Made by a program: the position numbers and the translations under genes | In this document: in pieces, positions 17,424 through 25,439 of the stretch | Layout of the letters: each line of letters opens with the position of its first letter | Numbering within the stretch: position 1 is the first letter of the stretch | The notes under the pieces: generated by a model | What the model was told of the DNA's origin: nothing | What the model saw: only the letters and a program-made list of their open reading frames with translations | The model's database searches: none | Source of the DNA: an uncultured Bacteroidales bacterium | GTDB taxonomy: Bacteria; Bacteroidota; Bacteroidia; Bacteroidales; Paludibacteraceae | Direction: 5' to 3' | DNA: 64,000 nucleotides | NCBI GenBank assembly: GCA_946414805.1 | Contig: CAMKPZ010000001.1 | Coordinates: 186,001 to 250,000 of the forward strand

Positions 17424-18968
17424 ATGAAAAAAGCAATTTCTTTTCGCGGATTACTGACGGCCGGAATGGTTGTCGTTGCCGCCCTGTTGAGTTCCTGCTC
17501 CCGATCGGCTTACAAGAAGGCGATCCCCGCTGACGCACCCATCGTGGTGGAGTTGGATATAAAGAAAGCAGGACTGAAATCCGATTTCCTTTCCCAGAAA
17601 GACGAGATCGCCGATCTGATCCTTGCTTCGAGTCCCGACGACCGCACGGCCCGGAAGATCGCTGACGCGGTCCGTGATCCGCAGAGCATGGGTCTGGATC
17701 TGCTCAGCCCGATGTATGTCTTCGTCTCCCCGGATGTAGAGGACGCCTATTTCCTGGCATCGGTGCGCAAGCCGGAGGACCTGATAAAGAAACTGCGCTC
17801 CTTCTCTGACGGGATCGAGATCTCGGAGTCCGGCAAGATCAACTGGCTCACAGTCAACGGCCAGATCGCCGGTGCTGTCACGGAGAAAGCCCTCCTGATC
17901 GGTTCGGCGAACAACAAGACCGCTTTCCGTGATCTGCTGGAGAACAACAAGGCGTTCTTCTCCACCGATGCCGGTAAGTATTTCGCCAAGCACACCGGAG
18001 ATCTCTCCGCTACAGTCAACATGGAAGCGCTCTCCCGTCAGGCTCGGAATGAGATCCGCCGGGAGGTGGGGCGCGAACTGCGTGACCTGCGTCCCTATCT
18101 CACCGACGATGTATGGGAGCAGATCTTCGAGCAGCAATGGGTGGCTAACCTTGATTTCAAATCCGGAGAGTGCGCCCTCAATCTCTTTATCGAAGGAGTG
18201 GAGAAGGACGATGCGAAAGTGCTCTCCAGAAAGGTGTCCAAAGACGCCCTCCGGCAGATCCCCGAGCGTAACCTGGTCGGTCTGGTGGCTGCAGGTATCG
18301 AGGGGCAGAAATATATTGAGGCGGCAGACGAGGCGATCGAGGAGTCCGGGAGCCGTCTCGCAGGCGAAGAGAAAATGATCTACAATCTTGTCAAGCAGAT
18401 CTTGCGCAAGACGGACGGAACGATGGCTGCGGCTGTCTTGGGCAAGAACTTCAGCGAGGATCCCGATCTGCTCTTCCTCGTGCCTACGCCCTACGAGGAG
18501 ATCGAACCGGTGCTGGAGATCATTGGCGACGAGATGCCGAAAGATCTCTTTGTCGACGGCGACAAGAAATCCGTCTCGGTCACAAACATCCGCAATTACC
18601 GGCACGGAGAGGTGCAGCAGCCGTTTGCGAAAGCGTCCGATGCCGCTTCCTCTTATCTCTATGCTTATCTGGATGCCGAGCCGGTGGTTGATCTCTGCTT
18701 CCGGGATCTTGAGCGTCATGCCGGCCATGACGAGGCGCGTCTCTATAGCGCTTTCCGTAACCTCTGCAACCTCGCAGACTGCGCCGAGCTGTTGGTGGAG
18801 AAGAAAGATGCCGCCACGCTGCGTCTGGAACTCAACGACGACTCCCGCAACTCGCTTGCTCTCATCCTCGCGCATGCGATCAGGATCGGCAATGCCTACA
18901 TCGATTACGGGCAGGCAAGGCGCGAACGTTATGACGCAGGTTATAACTACTATGATTACGACGATTGA
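17424..18968 (+). CDS. DUF4836 family lipoprotein
   Basis: 514 aa. The start at 17424 gives a lipoprotein signal (MKKAISFRGLLTAGMVVVAALLSSC, shown here as the first 25 residues split: MKKAISFRGLLTAGM and VVVAALLSSC). The body matches the Bacteroidetes-specific DUF4836 family (APIVVELDIKKAGLKSDF near the N-terminus). Function unknown; it should be anchored facing the periplasm. Its 3' end overlaps the ABC ATPase gene by 17 bases, so the three genes form one operon. That suggests a role with the FtsX-type permease. Confidence 0.85.
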   Translation: MKKAISFRGLLTAGMVVVAALLSSCSRSAYKKAIPADAPIVVELDIKKAGLKSDFLSQKDEIADLILASSPDDRTARKIADAVRDPQSMGLDLLSPMYVFVSPDVEDAYFLASVRKPEDLIKKLRSFSDGIEISESGKINWLTVNGQIAGAVTEKALLIGSANNKTAFRDLLENNKAFFSTDAGKYFAKHTGDLSATVNMEALSRQARNEIRREVGRELRDLRPYLTDDVWEQIFEQQWVANLDFKSGECALNLFIEGVEKDDAKVLSRKVSKDALRQIPERNLVGLVAAGIEGQKYIEAADEAIEESGSRLAGEEKMIYNLVKQILRKTDGTMAAAVLGKNFSEDPDLLFLVPTPYEEIEPVLEIIGDEMPKDLFVDGDKKSVSVTNIRNYRHGEVQQPFAKASDAASSYLYAYLDAEPVVDLCFRDLERHAGHDEARLYSAFRNLCNLADCAELLVEKKDAATLRLELNDDSRNSLALILAHAIRIGNAYIDYGQARRERYDAGYNYYDYDD

Positions 18969-19548
18969 CATTTCTATCCATACTCCGATACGCTTCGACC
19001 GCAGTAAATCCTACTGCGTCGAGGCGGCTTCAGGTATCGGCAAATCATCTCTCCTTCATTTTATTGGCGGCTTCCGCAATGATTACGAAGGGCTTGTCGC
19101 CCTTGACGGACGGGATATCCGTTCGTTCTCTGCGGCGGAGCGAAGCAGACTTTATCGGTCCGAACTGGCGTATGTGTTCCAGGACCTGCGTCTTTTTCCG
19201 TCCCTGACGGCATATGAGAATGTGGAGATCCTCAACCGCCAGACCCGTTTCCGTTCGCGTGAGGCCGTCCGTGATTTCTTCGGGCGGCTCGGTATCGCTG
19301 ATAAATGGTCTCAGCCGGTTCAACTGCTCTCGTTCGGCCAGCAGCAGCGGGTGGCTTTCATCCGCGCACTCTGCCAGCCCTGTTCGTTCCTGCTGATGGA
19401 CGAACCGGTCAGCCACCTCGACGACGCGAACGCCGCGATCATGGCGGAGATAGTCTCTGCGGAACAAAAAGAACGCGGGTTCGGGATTGTCGTCACTTCG
19501 TTAGGCAAGACGCTTCCTATTCATTACGACCAAAAGATACTGCTATGA
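18952..19548 (+). CDS. ABC transporter ATP-binding protein, reduced motifs
   Basis: 198 aa, short for the class. Walker A is AASGIGKSS (residues about 26-34), with the first Gly of the consensus replaced by Ala. Q-loop FQDLRLF, signature LSFGQQQR (the usual LSGGQ has Phe in place of one Gly) and Walker B LLMDEP are present. The switch His normally found after Walker B is missing (VVTSLGK). It pairs with the FtsX-like permease that starts in its stop codon (ATGA). The start ATG lies inside the end of the DUF4836 gene. The changes suggest weak or altered ATP turnover. Confidence 0.88.
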   Translation: MITTIDISIHTPIRFDRSKSYCVEAASGIGKSSLLHFIGGFRNDYEGLVALDGRDIRSFSAAERSRLYRSELAYVFQDLRLFPSLTAYENVEILNRQTRFRSREAVRDFFGRLGIADKWSQPVQLLSFGQQQRVAFIRALCQPCSFLLMDEPVSHLDDANAAIMAEIVSAEQKERGFGIVVTSLGKTLPIHYDQKILL

Positions 19549-20726
19549 GATTGATCTGGAAAGTGCTGCGCCGTCATATGAGTGCAGGTCAGTTGGCGGG
19601 TTTTGTGATCGCGAATATCATCGGCCTGACGATCATCGTGCTGGGTCTCCAGCTCTATATGGATATCCGTCCGCTGATGACCGGCAAAGGCGGTTTCATG
19701 GCGCCCGATGATTTAGTTCTCTCCAAACGTGTCTCGGCTGTGGATGCTCTCTCCGGCTCCAAACCCGCTTTCACGGAAGAGGAGATCGGGTTGGTCGCCT
19801 CGCAGCCGTTCGTAGCGGAGATCGGGCGTTTCACGGCAGCGCAGTACAGAATATGGGGACGGCTCTCTATTCCGTCCTACGATGTAGACATCGCTACGGA
19901 TCTCTTCTTCGAGTCCGTGCCGGATCAGTTCATCGATGTGGAGTCCGAGGAATGGGAGTTCAGCCCTTCCTCTTCCCTCATCCCGATCATTCTGCCGCGT
20001 ACGTATCTCAATCTCTATAATTTCGGCTATGCGCCTACTTCGGATTTTCCGGCGGTGTCGGAAGGAATGATCAGCAAACTGACGCTGGATATCACCCTCT
20101 GGGGCAACGGCGACAGCCGGACGCTGAAAGGGCGTGTGATAGGCTTCTCCTCGCGCCTGAATACAATCCTTGTACCGCAGAGTTTTATCGACTGGTCGAA
20201 CGCACGCTTTGCGTCCGGCAACCGTTCCGGCTCCTGTTCGCGTCTGATCATCAGGGTCACTAATCCTTCGGACGAGCGGATCGCCGCTTTCTGTGATGCG
20301 CATGAGTTGTCCGTGGAGGGCGATCATCTCAATGCCTCCCGCGCGGCATGGCTGATGCGTATTCTGGTTGCGGTAGTGCTCCTCATCGGTCTGATCATCT
20401 GCCTGCTGGCAGGATATATACTGATCCTCTCGATCTTCCTTCTCCTGCAACGCAACCGGGAGGAGATCCGTAATCTCAAGGCGATCGGTTATGCTCCGCG
20501 AACGCTGGCGTTGCCGTACCAACTGGTGGTGCTCTTCACGAACCTCCTTTCGCTTGCGGCTTCAATGGGTCTGCTGATGCTTGCCCGGACGCTCTATACG
20601 CCGTTCCTCCGTGAGCTTGCGCCGGATATCCGTATGTCTTCGACCTCTTGGGCATGGATCGTTGCCGGCTCTTTTGCGCTTCTCATGACGATCATTCATT
20701 CCCTCATCATCCGCCGTAAATTGTGA
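19545..20726 (+). CDS. FtsX-like ABC transporter permease
   Basis: 393 aa: one N-terminal membrane segment (about 20-40), a long extracytoplasmic domain, and three C-terminal segments (about 270-385), the MacB/FtsX plan. It partners the preceding ATPase and probably acts on lipids, lipoproteins or cell-wall signals rather than small solutes, as is usual for the family. Its TGA stop is the first TGA of a GTGAATTG array that runs for 250 bases. Confidence 0.9.
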   Translation: MRLIWKVLRRHMSAGQLAGFVIANIIGLTIIVLGLQLYMDIRPLMTGKGGFMAPDDLVLSKRVSAVDALSGSKPAFTEEEIGLVASQPFVAEIGRFTAAQYRIWGRLSIPSYDVDIATDLFFESVPDQFIDVESEEWEFSPSSSLIPIILPRTYLNLYNFGYAPTSDFPAVSEGMISKLTLDITLWGNGDSRTLKGRVIGFSSRLNTILVPQSFIDWSNARFASGNRSGSCSRLIIRVTNPSDERIAAFCDAHELSVEGDHLNASRAAWLMRILVAVVLLIGLIICLLAGYILILSIFLLLQRNREEIRNLKAIGYAPRTLALPYQLVVLFTNLLSLAASMGLLMLARTLYTPFLRELAPDIRMSSTSWAWIVAGSFALLMTIIHSLIIRRKL

Positions 20727-20980
20727 ATTGAGAATTGAGAATTGTGAAAATTTGGCTCTGCCAAATAATCGTGCCCCTTTGGGGCTAAGAATTGAGAATT
20801 GTGAATTGTGAAAATTTGGCTCTGCCAAATAATCGTGCCCCTTTGGGGCTAAGAATTGAGAATTGTGAATTGTGAAAATTTGGCTCTGCCAAATAATCGT
20901 GCCCCTTTGGGGCTAAGAATTGAGAATTGTAAATTTTGAATTTTGAATTGAGAATTGTGAATTGTAAATTGTGAATTGCC
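20724..20980. repeat. GTGAATTG array with three 64-bp hairpin-bearing copies
   Basis: Starts with the stop codon of the permease gene and runs to the start of the hemolysin III gene. The words gaattgag, gaattgtg and aaattgtg alternate. Embedded at exact 64-bp spacing (20750, 20814, 20878) are three identical copies of a block with two perfect hairpins: ATTTGGC-TCT-GCCAAAT and GCCCC-TTT-GGGGC. The region has no coding support. Confidence 0.9.
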
Positions 20981-20981
20981 C

Positions 20982-21626
20982 ATGCTGCCCCTCTCGAAAG
21001 AAGAACAAGCCAATACCTTCACCCATCTTGCAGCGCTGACCGCTACGCTTCTTATCGGCTGGCCGCTGCTGCGCCTGGCGTGGGTGTCTCAGGCAGCCGC
21101 TTTCCGCTACCAGCTCTTCGCTACGGGGCTCTTCTATGCCGGAATGGTACTGATGTACGGCGCTTCCACGGTCTATCACGCCGCTACGGACGAGACGCTC
21201 AAACGCCGTCTGCGCGTAGTCGATCATATTGCTATCTATGTGATGATCGCCGGTTCGTATTCGACGGTCTGCCTCTGCGGCTTAGGCGGATGGATAGGCT
21301 GGTCGCTCTTCGGATTCCTCTGGGCGTGCGTCATTGCCGGTATCGTCGGCAAAGTCATTGCGATAGGACGGTATCCCAATCTGTCGCTGGCGCTTTATCT
21401 GGCAATGGGGTGGGCGGCTCTGCTGATCATCGTGCCTATGTGGCAGACGCTCTCTCATGCCGCTTTCTTCTGGATCGTCGGCGAAGGGGTGGCTTATTCC
21501 GCCGGCGCCTGTTTCTTCCGCTACGACGAGCAGTACCCGTATTTCCATGCGGTCTGGCATCTCTTTATCATGCTCGGCTCCGTCTGCCACACGATCGCTA
21601 CGGTTCTAATCCTTCTCCCTCGGTAA
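20982..21626 (+). CDS. Hemolysin III family (PAQR-type) membrane protein
   Basis: 214 aa from the ATG at 20982. Seven hydrophobic segments. Conserved family blocks are STVYHAATDETLKRRLRVVDHIAIYVMIAGSY (in two parts, near 58-90) and the C-terminal FHAVWHLFIMLGSVCHT, which carries the His residues of the metal site. Bacterial members are poorly understood; the name reflects one early report of hemolysis. A TTG two codons upstream lies in the repeat array and is less likely as a start. Confidence 0.9.
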   Translation: MLPLSKEEQANTFTHLAALTATLLIGWPLLRLAWVSQAAAFRYQLFATGLFYAGMVLMYGASTVYHAATDETLKRRLRVVDHIAIYVMIAGSYSTVCLCGLGGWIGWSLFGFLWACVIAGIVGKVIAIGRYPNLSLALYLAMGWAALLIIVPMWQTLSHAAFFWIVGEGVAYSAGACFFRYDEQYPYFHAVWHLFIMLGSVCHTIATVLILLPR

Positions 21627-21669
21627 AACGCCCTTTCACAAAGAAAAACATGAAAAATGGCACTTTTAT

Positions 21670-21700
21670 TTGCATGTGTCATTTTTTTTGTGTACCTTTG
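21670..21700 (+). promoter_or_regulatory. Promoter of the DUF4160-DUF2442 pair
   Basis: TTG (21670-21672), 20 bases, TACCTTTG (21693-21700). The ATG follows at 21730. Confidence 0.85.
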
Positions 21701-21729
21701 CAGCCGTAAAATCGTTAATACAAGCAATT

Positions 21730-21987
21730 ATGCCGGAAATCAGCCGTTTTTATGGGATAATAATTTGTCTTTATTGGAAAGACCATAACCCACCTCATGT
21801 ACATTTTACATATGGAGACTATGAATGTAGCATAAGCGTATTAGATCGAATAGTAGACGGTCAGGCTCCTGCAAAAGTAATTAGCAAAGTGAATCAATGG
21901 ATTGATTTGCATGAGCAAGAAATCCTTTCATTATGGGAAAGCGCACAGGAAGGAAAGCAAATAGGACGTATAGAACCACTAAAATAA
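21730..21987 (+). CDS. DUF4160 domain protein
   Basis: 85 aa. MPEISRFYGIIICLYWKDHNPPHVHF is the family signature (first 26 residues, split here as MPEISRFYGIIICLYWK and DHNPPHVHF). It is followed 7 bases later by a DUF2442 gene. This pairing is widespread on mobile and accessory DNA and is often suspected of being a toxin-antitoxin-like module, but no activity is established. The gene is AT-rich compared with its left neighbour and marks the start of an AT-rich island. Confidence 0.9.
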   Translation: MPEISRFYGIIICLYWKDHNPPHVHFTYGDYECSISVLDRIVDGQAPAKVISKVNQWIDLHEQEILSLWESAQEGKQIGRIEPLK

Positions 21988-21994
21988 TATAGTT

Positions 21995-22228
21995 ATGTTA
22001 CGCGTTAAAGATGTTGATTATCAAGGCAACTACAAATTGGCTCTCACTTTTAGTGACGGAGTACATAAAGTAGTGGATCTAGAACCGCACTTAAAGGGTG
22101 AGGTTTTTGGTCCTTTGCGTGACAAAGAGCAGTTTATACAATACGCGCTCACTCCTGTTACTATCGAGTGGGCTAATGGCGCAGATTTCGCTCCGGAATA
22201 CCTATACGAAATTGGTACTCCGGTATAA
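21995..22228 (+). CDS. DUF2442 domain protein
   Basis: 77 aa. The pattern LALTFSDGVHKVVDLEPHL and the C-terminal WANGADFAPEYLYE fit DUF2442. Partner of the DUF4160 gene just upstream, with the same promoter. Function unknown; possibly the neutralising half of a two-gene module. A GCGT-ttattg-ACGC hairpin followed by TTGTTTT (22297-22317) could end the transcript. Confidence 0.9.
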   Translation: MLRVKDVDYQGNYKLALTFSDGVHKVVDLEPHLKGEVFGPLRDKEQFIQYALTPVTIEWANGADFAPEYLYEIGTPV

Positions 22229-22289
22229 CCCCGTCACTCACTGACATTAAACAGGAGTGCTGGCACCGGCAGCGTAAAAAAGCGGTGAC

Positions 22290-22532
22290 ATAATAGGCGT
22301 TTATTGACGCTTGTTTTGGTACCATTGGAATCCTGCAAAATTCTAAACCCCAAAGCAAGATAGTGCAATAAGCGTTCTCGTGGGTATGTTAATATCCGTT
22401 CGCGCCCCTCATAGGGCGGGAGGGTTAAGCATATCGGGCGTGGATGTTATTGTTTATTCTTGTGTGTAGGGTCATTTCCGGAACCTCGTGATAGAGAATA
22501 AGCGTGAATAATGTTCGCGCTTTTGTTTTGTA
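22290..22532 (+). ncRNA. Structured RNA candidate A
   Basis: About 240 nt without an open frame. Helices seen: GCGT/ACGC hairpin (22297-22310) then TTGTTTTGG; GGTACC (22318-22323) with GGAACC (22480-22485, one mismatch) and GGAA (22327-22330) with TTCC (22476-22479); CAATAA (22366-22371) with TTATTG (22447-22452); GGTATG (22383-22388) with CATATC (22430-22435); apical CGCCC/GGGCG (22403-22418). It ends in a strong terminator (22501-22532). The order of helices and several words match RNA B 400 bases downstream. No separate promoter was seen, so it may be read from the DUF4160 promoter. Confidence 0.65.
22501..22532 (+). terminator. Intrinsic terminator after RNA A
   Basis: AGCGTGAA-taatg-TTCGCGCT, 8 pairs with one G-T wobble, followed by TTTTGTTTTG. 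Confidence 0.8.
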
Positions 22533-22646
22533 TATATGCGCCCAGGCTCCTAATATAAAGACAGAAAGACCTAGTACATATAGAATTGTTAGATTAGCGT
22601 AGAGGTCTGGTTTTTCAGGATTTTCTGGTAAAAATCACCCTAACCC

Positions 22647-22677
22647 TTGCATATATCAAAAAAATGTTGTACCTTTG
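22647..22677 (+). promoter_or_regulatory. Promoter of RNA B and the exported-protein operon
   Basis: TTGCATA at 22647, 20 bases after TTG, then TACCTTTG (22670-22677). Transcript start should be near 22684, about 340 nt before the first gene. Confidence 0.85.
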
Positions 22678-22681
22678 CAGC

Positions 22682-22987
22682 GCAAAACGTAAGTTTTGCC
22701 GTATAGAGCCCGCGCTGAGGGAATATGTCTTTCGGGCGGGTGAAGTACGGACATATTGAAAAAGGCGTCTTACGCGCTTTGTTTTGGCTTCTCAGAATCT
22801 AGCAAATTCAAACTAACAACCAAAACACTGCGACACAAGATGCCCATTGGTATGTATATAAATAATGTACGCGTATAGCGTACGCACATATACATACGGC
22901 GTGGGCTTCAGTGTTGTTTGTTCGGATGTTAGGGCAATGCTAGAGCCTTGAGAAGCGGAACAGCAATAATGCAGTCCCGCTTTTTTA
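22682..22987 (+). ncRNA. Structured RNA candidate B / long leader
   Basis: About 300 nt behind a good promoter. 5' part: hairpin GCAAAAC-gtaa-GTTTTGC (22682-22699); AATATGTC (22722-22729) with GACATATT (22750-22757), whose loop holds CGGGC (22733-22737) that can pair back to GCCCG (22708-22712), a possible pseudoknot. 3' part, nested: GCTTCTCA (22787-22794)/TGAGAAGC (22949-22956); TCTAGC (22798-22803)/GCTAGA (22939-22944); AACACTG (22824-22830)/CAGTGTT (22909-22915); GCCCAT (22842-22847)/GTGGGC (22901-22906); GTATGTATA (22850-22858)/TATACATAC (22889-22897); apical GTACGC/GCGTAC (22867-22883). A weak hairpin with TTTTTT follows (22955-22987). It is either a free RNA or the 5' leader of the next gene. 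It may belong to a known Bacteroidales RNA family; I could not assign one. Confidence 0.75.
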
Positions 22988-23024
22988 TATGTGTAACATA
23001 TCAACCATTATAAATCAATAGATT

Positions 23025-23474
23025 ATGGAAACATTTGAAATTATTACAACTGCTATTAATGTAGTAATGATGCTACTTGCAGTAATTACTTTTGTTGTGT
23101 CTGCTTGTCAATACAGGCATCAACAGAAGCTGTCTTTCTTTGAGAAATATACTGCCCGTTACCAGTATCTTATGGAGCACATGCCCGAAGAGTTCTTTTC
23201 TGCTTATGATAAAGAGTTGCAGGAAGAAACAAAAAAAGAGATTAGTCATTTCATCCGCTTGTACTTGGATCTCTGTAGTGAGGAGTACTATCTATATACT
23301 GATGGTCGTATAGATCAGACGGTTTGGGAAGAGTGGAAAGAAGGCATTGCATATTCTTTCAAGAACCCTTATTTGTCCCAATATTGGAATGAAAGAATCA
23401 AAGAGAATAAAGAGTCTTATTCTACTTTCTTTGCATTCGTGAATGACGAAATACTAAAACCATCTAATAAATAA
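23025..23474 (+). CDS. Small single-pass membrane protein of unknown function
   Basis: 149 aa. A membrane segment near residues 8-28 (TAINVVMMLLAVITFVVSAC) is followed by a cytoplasmic, Glu/Tyr/Trp-rich helical domain containing HFIRLYLDLCSEEYYLYTDGRIDQ. The plan resembles small proteins that carry a soluble domain of about 120 aa on the inner membrane, but I recognise no family with confidence. It is the first gene after RNA B and lies 7 bases before the DUF6175 gene. AT-rich like the rest of the island. Confidence 0.75.
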   Translation: METFEIITTAINVVMMLLAVITFVVSACQYRHQQKLSFFEKYTARYQYLMEHMPEEFFSAYDKELQEETKKEISHFIRLYLDLCSEEYYLYTDGRIDQTVWEEWKEGIAYSFKNPYLSQYWNERIKENKESYSTFFAFVNDEILKPSNK

Positions 23475-23481
23475 CAATATT

Positions 23482-24432
23482 ATGAAAATGCTTCGAAGTT
23501 TACTATTGGCTTTAGGTGTGCTATTTGCGTCCTTCGGAATACATGCGCAAACAGCTAAAAAGCCTATTATCATGATTGTACCTAGTGACAACTGGTGTAC
23601 TCAACGTTATTTTACACAAACATTTAAAGATCAAGGGCGCACTGTCCGAGTGTCTGATTATGGTCTCGCTTTTCAAGAAGATACAGAATTGGGAGGAGTA
23701 ATAAGCAAAGTAGGAGAGGTTCTTACTGAACTCGGTTATGAATTGAAAGACTGCGAACAAGAACTGAAGAATATTGCCATCCGGTCTGGAGAGGATAATG
23801 TAACTATGAGTAAATCGGGGGCAATGCTTTCTGAAAATCCTATTGATGTATTAAAAAGGCGTGCTAAAGCAGATATTATTCTTCAAGTAGGGTGGCAAGA
23901 AGTCCGTGAGCAAGAAGGAAAGTCCATATCTTTTACACTTGAGGCTTTCGACGCTTACACAAGTAAACGTATCGCATCTTCTTCTGGATTAAGTGAGCCG
24001 TCTACAGAATCAGTTCCACGTATTCTGCAGAAATGCATTAAAGATCGCATAGATGTATTTGACCGTCAAATGCTTAATTATTATTGTAATCTTCAAACGA
24101 ACGGTAGAGAGATAATCCTGACCGTTAGAGTTTGGGATAATTGGGATAATGACTTGGAAACTGAGTATAATGGAGAAGAATTATTGGATTGTATTCAATC
24201 ATGGCTCCATGATAATACTGTAAACAATGCATTTAACTTATTGGATGCAACGGAGATGATCGCGCAGTTTGAACAAGTGCGCATTCCATTCTTTGACGAG
24301 AAAGGAAGAGCTTTGGATGCAAGAGCCTTTGCTACTAAATTGCGTAAACACCTGAATACAGTCTATGGTATTGAAGCGAAAGTAATGACTCGCGGATTAG
24401 GAGAAGCGATTGTTGTATTAGGAGAAAAATAG
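23482..24432 (+). CDS. DUF6175 family exported protein
   Basis: 316 aa with a signal peptide (MKMLRSLLLALGVLFASFGIHAQ, cleaved after about residue 22). The stretches KPIIMIVPSDNWC, ADIILQVGW and TVRVWDNWDNDLE...YNGEEL agree with the Bacteroidetes family DUF6175, whose members often neighbour LPP20- and CsgG/LpoB-like envelope proteins. Function unknown; a periplasmic or outer-membrane role is inferred from the signal peptide and the neighbours. Second gene of the island operon. Confidence 0.82.
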   Translation: MKMLRSLLLALGVLFASFGIHAQTAKKPIIMIVPSDNWCTQRYFTQTFKDQGRTVRVSDYGLAFQEDTELGGVISKVGEVLTELGYELKDCEQELKNIAIRSGEDNVTMSKSGAMLSENPIDVLKRRAKADIILQVGWQEVREQEGKSISFTLEAFDAYTSKRIASSSGLSEPSTESVPRILQKCIKDRIDVFDRQMLNYYCNLQTNGREIILTVRVWDNWDNDLETEYNGEELLDCIQSWLHDNTVNNAFNLLDATEMIAQFEQVRIPFFDEKGRALDARAFATKLRKHLNTVYGIEAKVMTRGLGEAIVVLGEK

Positions 24433-24439
24433 AAGTCTT

Positions 24440-25438
24440 ATGAAAAAGGTAATAACTATTATTTGTGCATTTGTATTCACAGGCTTATTATTTGCCCAAA
24501 GTGAAGATTACGGTAAAATATGTATTGCTGTTTGCGTTCCTGACAACAGCAATATTCCGGCTGACGCAAAAGGATATATAGAATCAAAATTAGAGGACAT
24601 TGTTTCTAATAATGGTATGGCAGACCGCATAACAGATCGATTTGTTATTACAACAAAGGTTAATGTTGTGCGTAAAGATGTAATGCCGACTAATCCTGTT
24701 CGTGTTTCAGAGGAGTACGAAGTTAAGTTTGTAATTGGAGATGTCGTCGAAAACAAAATTTATGCCACTACAACCGTCCATGCGGTAGGAATTGGTGTTA
24801 CGGAAGCGAAGGCATATATTCAAGCTTTCAGAAGCATTAAAGCTTCTAATCCGGCTATCCAGTCCATGATTGACGATGCTAAACGGGGAATTATAGAATA
24901 TTATACGAATAATTGTCCTGCAATACAAATGGAAGCAGAGCGCATGTCTTCTTCACAAAATTATGAGCAGGCGATTGCAACACTTGTGGCAGTTCCTAAT
25001 GTTTGTGAAGAATGCTTTATGCAATCACAAAAGAAAGCTATTGAAATATTCAATACCATGATAAACAAAGAAGGATTGGAACTAATTCACAAGGCACAAA
25101 GTGCGTGGTACGTAAAAGAAGATTATGCTTGTGCTGAAAAGGCTCTCGATTATTTAATGCAAGTGAATCCATTGGCAGAATGTCGTAAGGAAGCAGATAT
25201 ATTGGCTAAAAAAATTGATAGAAAACTTCGTGCTGATGAAACTGCCGCTGCAAGAGCTGCTGCCGAAAAAGAAAAACGCGAATGGGAGTTTAAAATGCGG
25301 CAATATGAAGACCGAGTTTCCCTCGAATGGGCAAGAATGGGATTAGAATCTCAGCAAATTCGTGCAATAGAGAATATCGGCGTTACTTACGCACGGCATC
25401 AACCTCAACAAGAAACAAACATTTTAATCGTTAAATAG
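24440..25438 (+). CDS. Exported protein with coiled-coil tail, unknown function
   Basis: 332 aa, signal peptide to about residue 19 (AFVFTGLLFAQ). An N-terminal alpha/beta domain (about 20-160) contains paired cysteines; a helical middle with TPR-like spacing includes YEQAIATLVAVPNVCEECF (about 175-195) and YACAEKALDYLMQVNPLAEC. The last 80 residues form a charged coiled coil (RADETAAARAAAEKEKREWE). I recognise no domain. It sits between DUF6175 and an LPP20-like gene, so an envelope complex is likely. Confidence 0.75.
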   Translation: MKKVITIICAFVFTGLLFAQSEDYGKICIAVCVPDNSNIPADAKGYIESKLEDIVSNNGMADRITDRFVITTKVNVVRKDVMPTNPVRVSEEYEVKFVIGDVVENKIYATTTVHAVGIGVTEAKAYIQAFRSIKASNPAIQSMIDDAKRGIIEYYTNNCPAIQMEAERMSSSQNYEQAIATLVAVPNVCEECFMQSQKKAIEIFNTMINKEGLELIHKAQSAWYVKEDYACAEKALDYLMQVNPLAECRKEADILAKKIDRKLRADETAAARAAAEKEKREWEFKMRQYEDRVSLEWARMGLESQQIRAIENIGVTYARHQPQQETNILIVK

Positions 25439-25439
25439 G

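Noticed and set aside
20724..20980. CRISPR array
   Set aside because: The 64-bp units are identical throughout, with no unique spacers, and no cas gene is present.
22290..22987. Retron or group II intron RNA
   Set aside because: No reverse transcriptase or intron-encoded protein lies nearby, and no intron domain V-like hairpin was seen.
22813..23004. A 63-codon frame on the minus strand across RNA B
   Set aside because: It covers nested RNA helices and lies antisense to a promoter-driven transcript; structure explains the sequence better.
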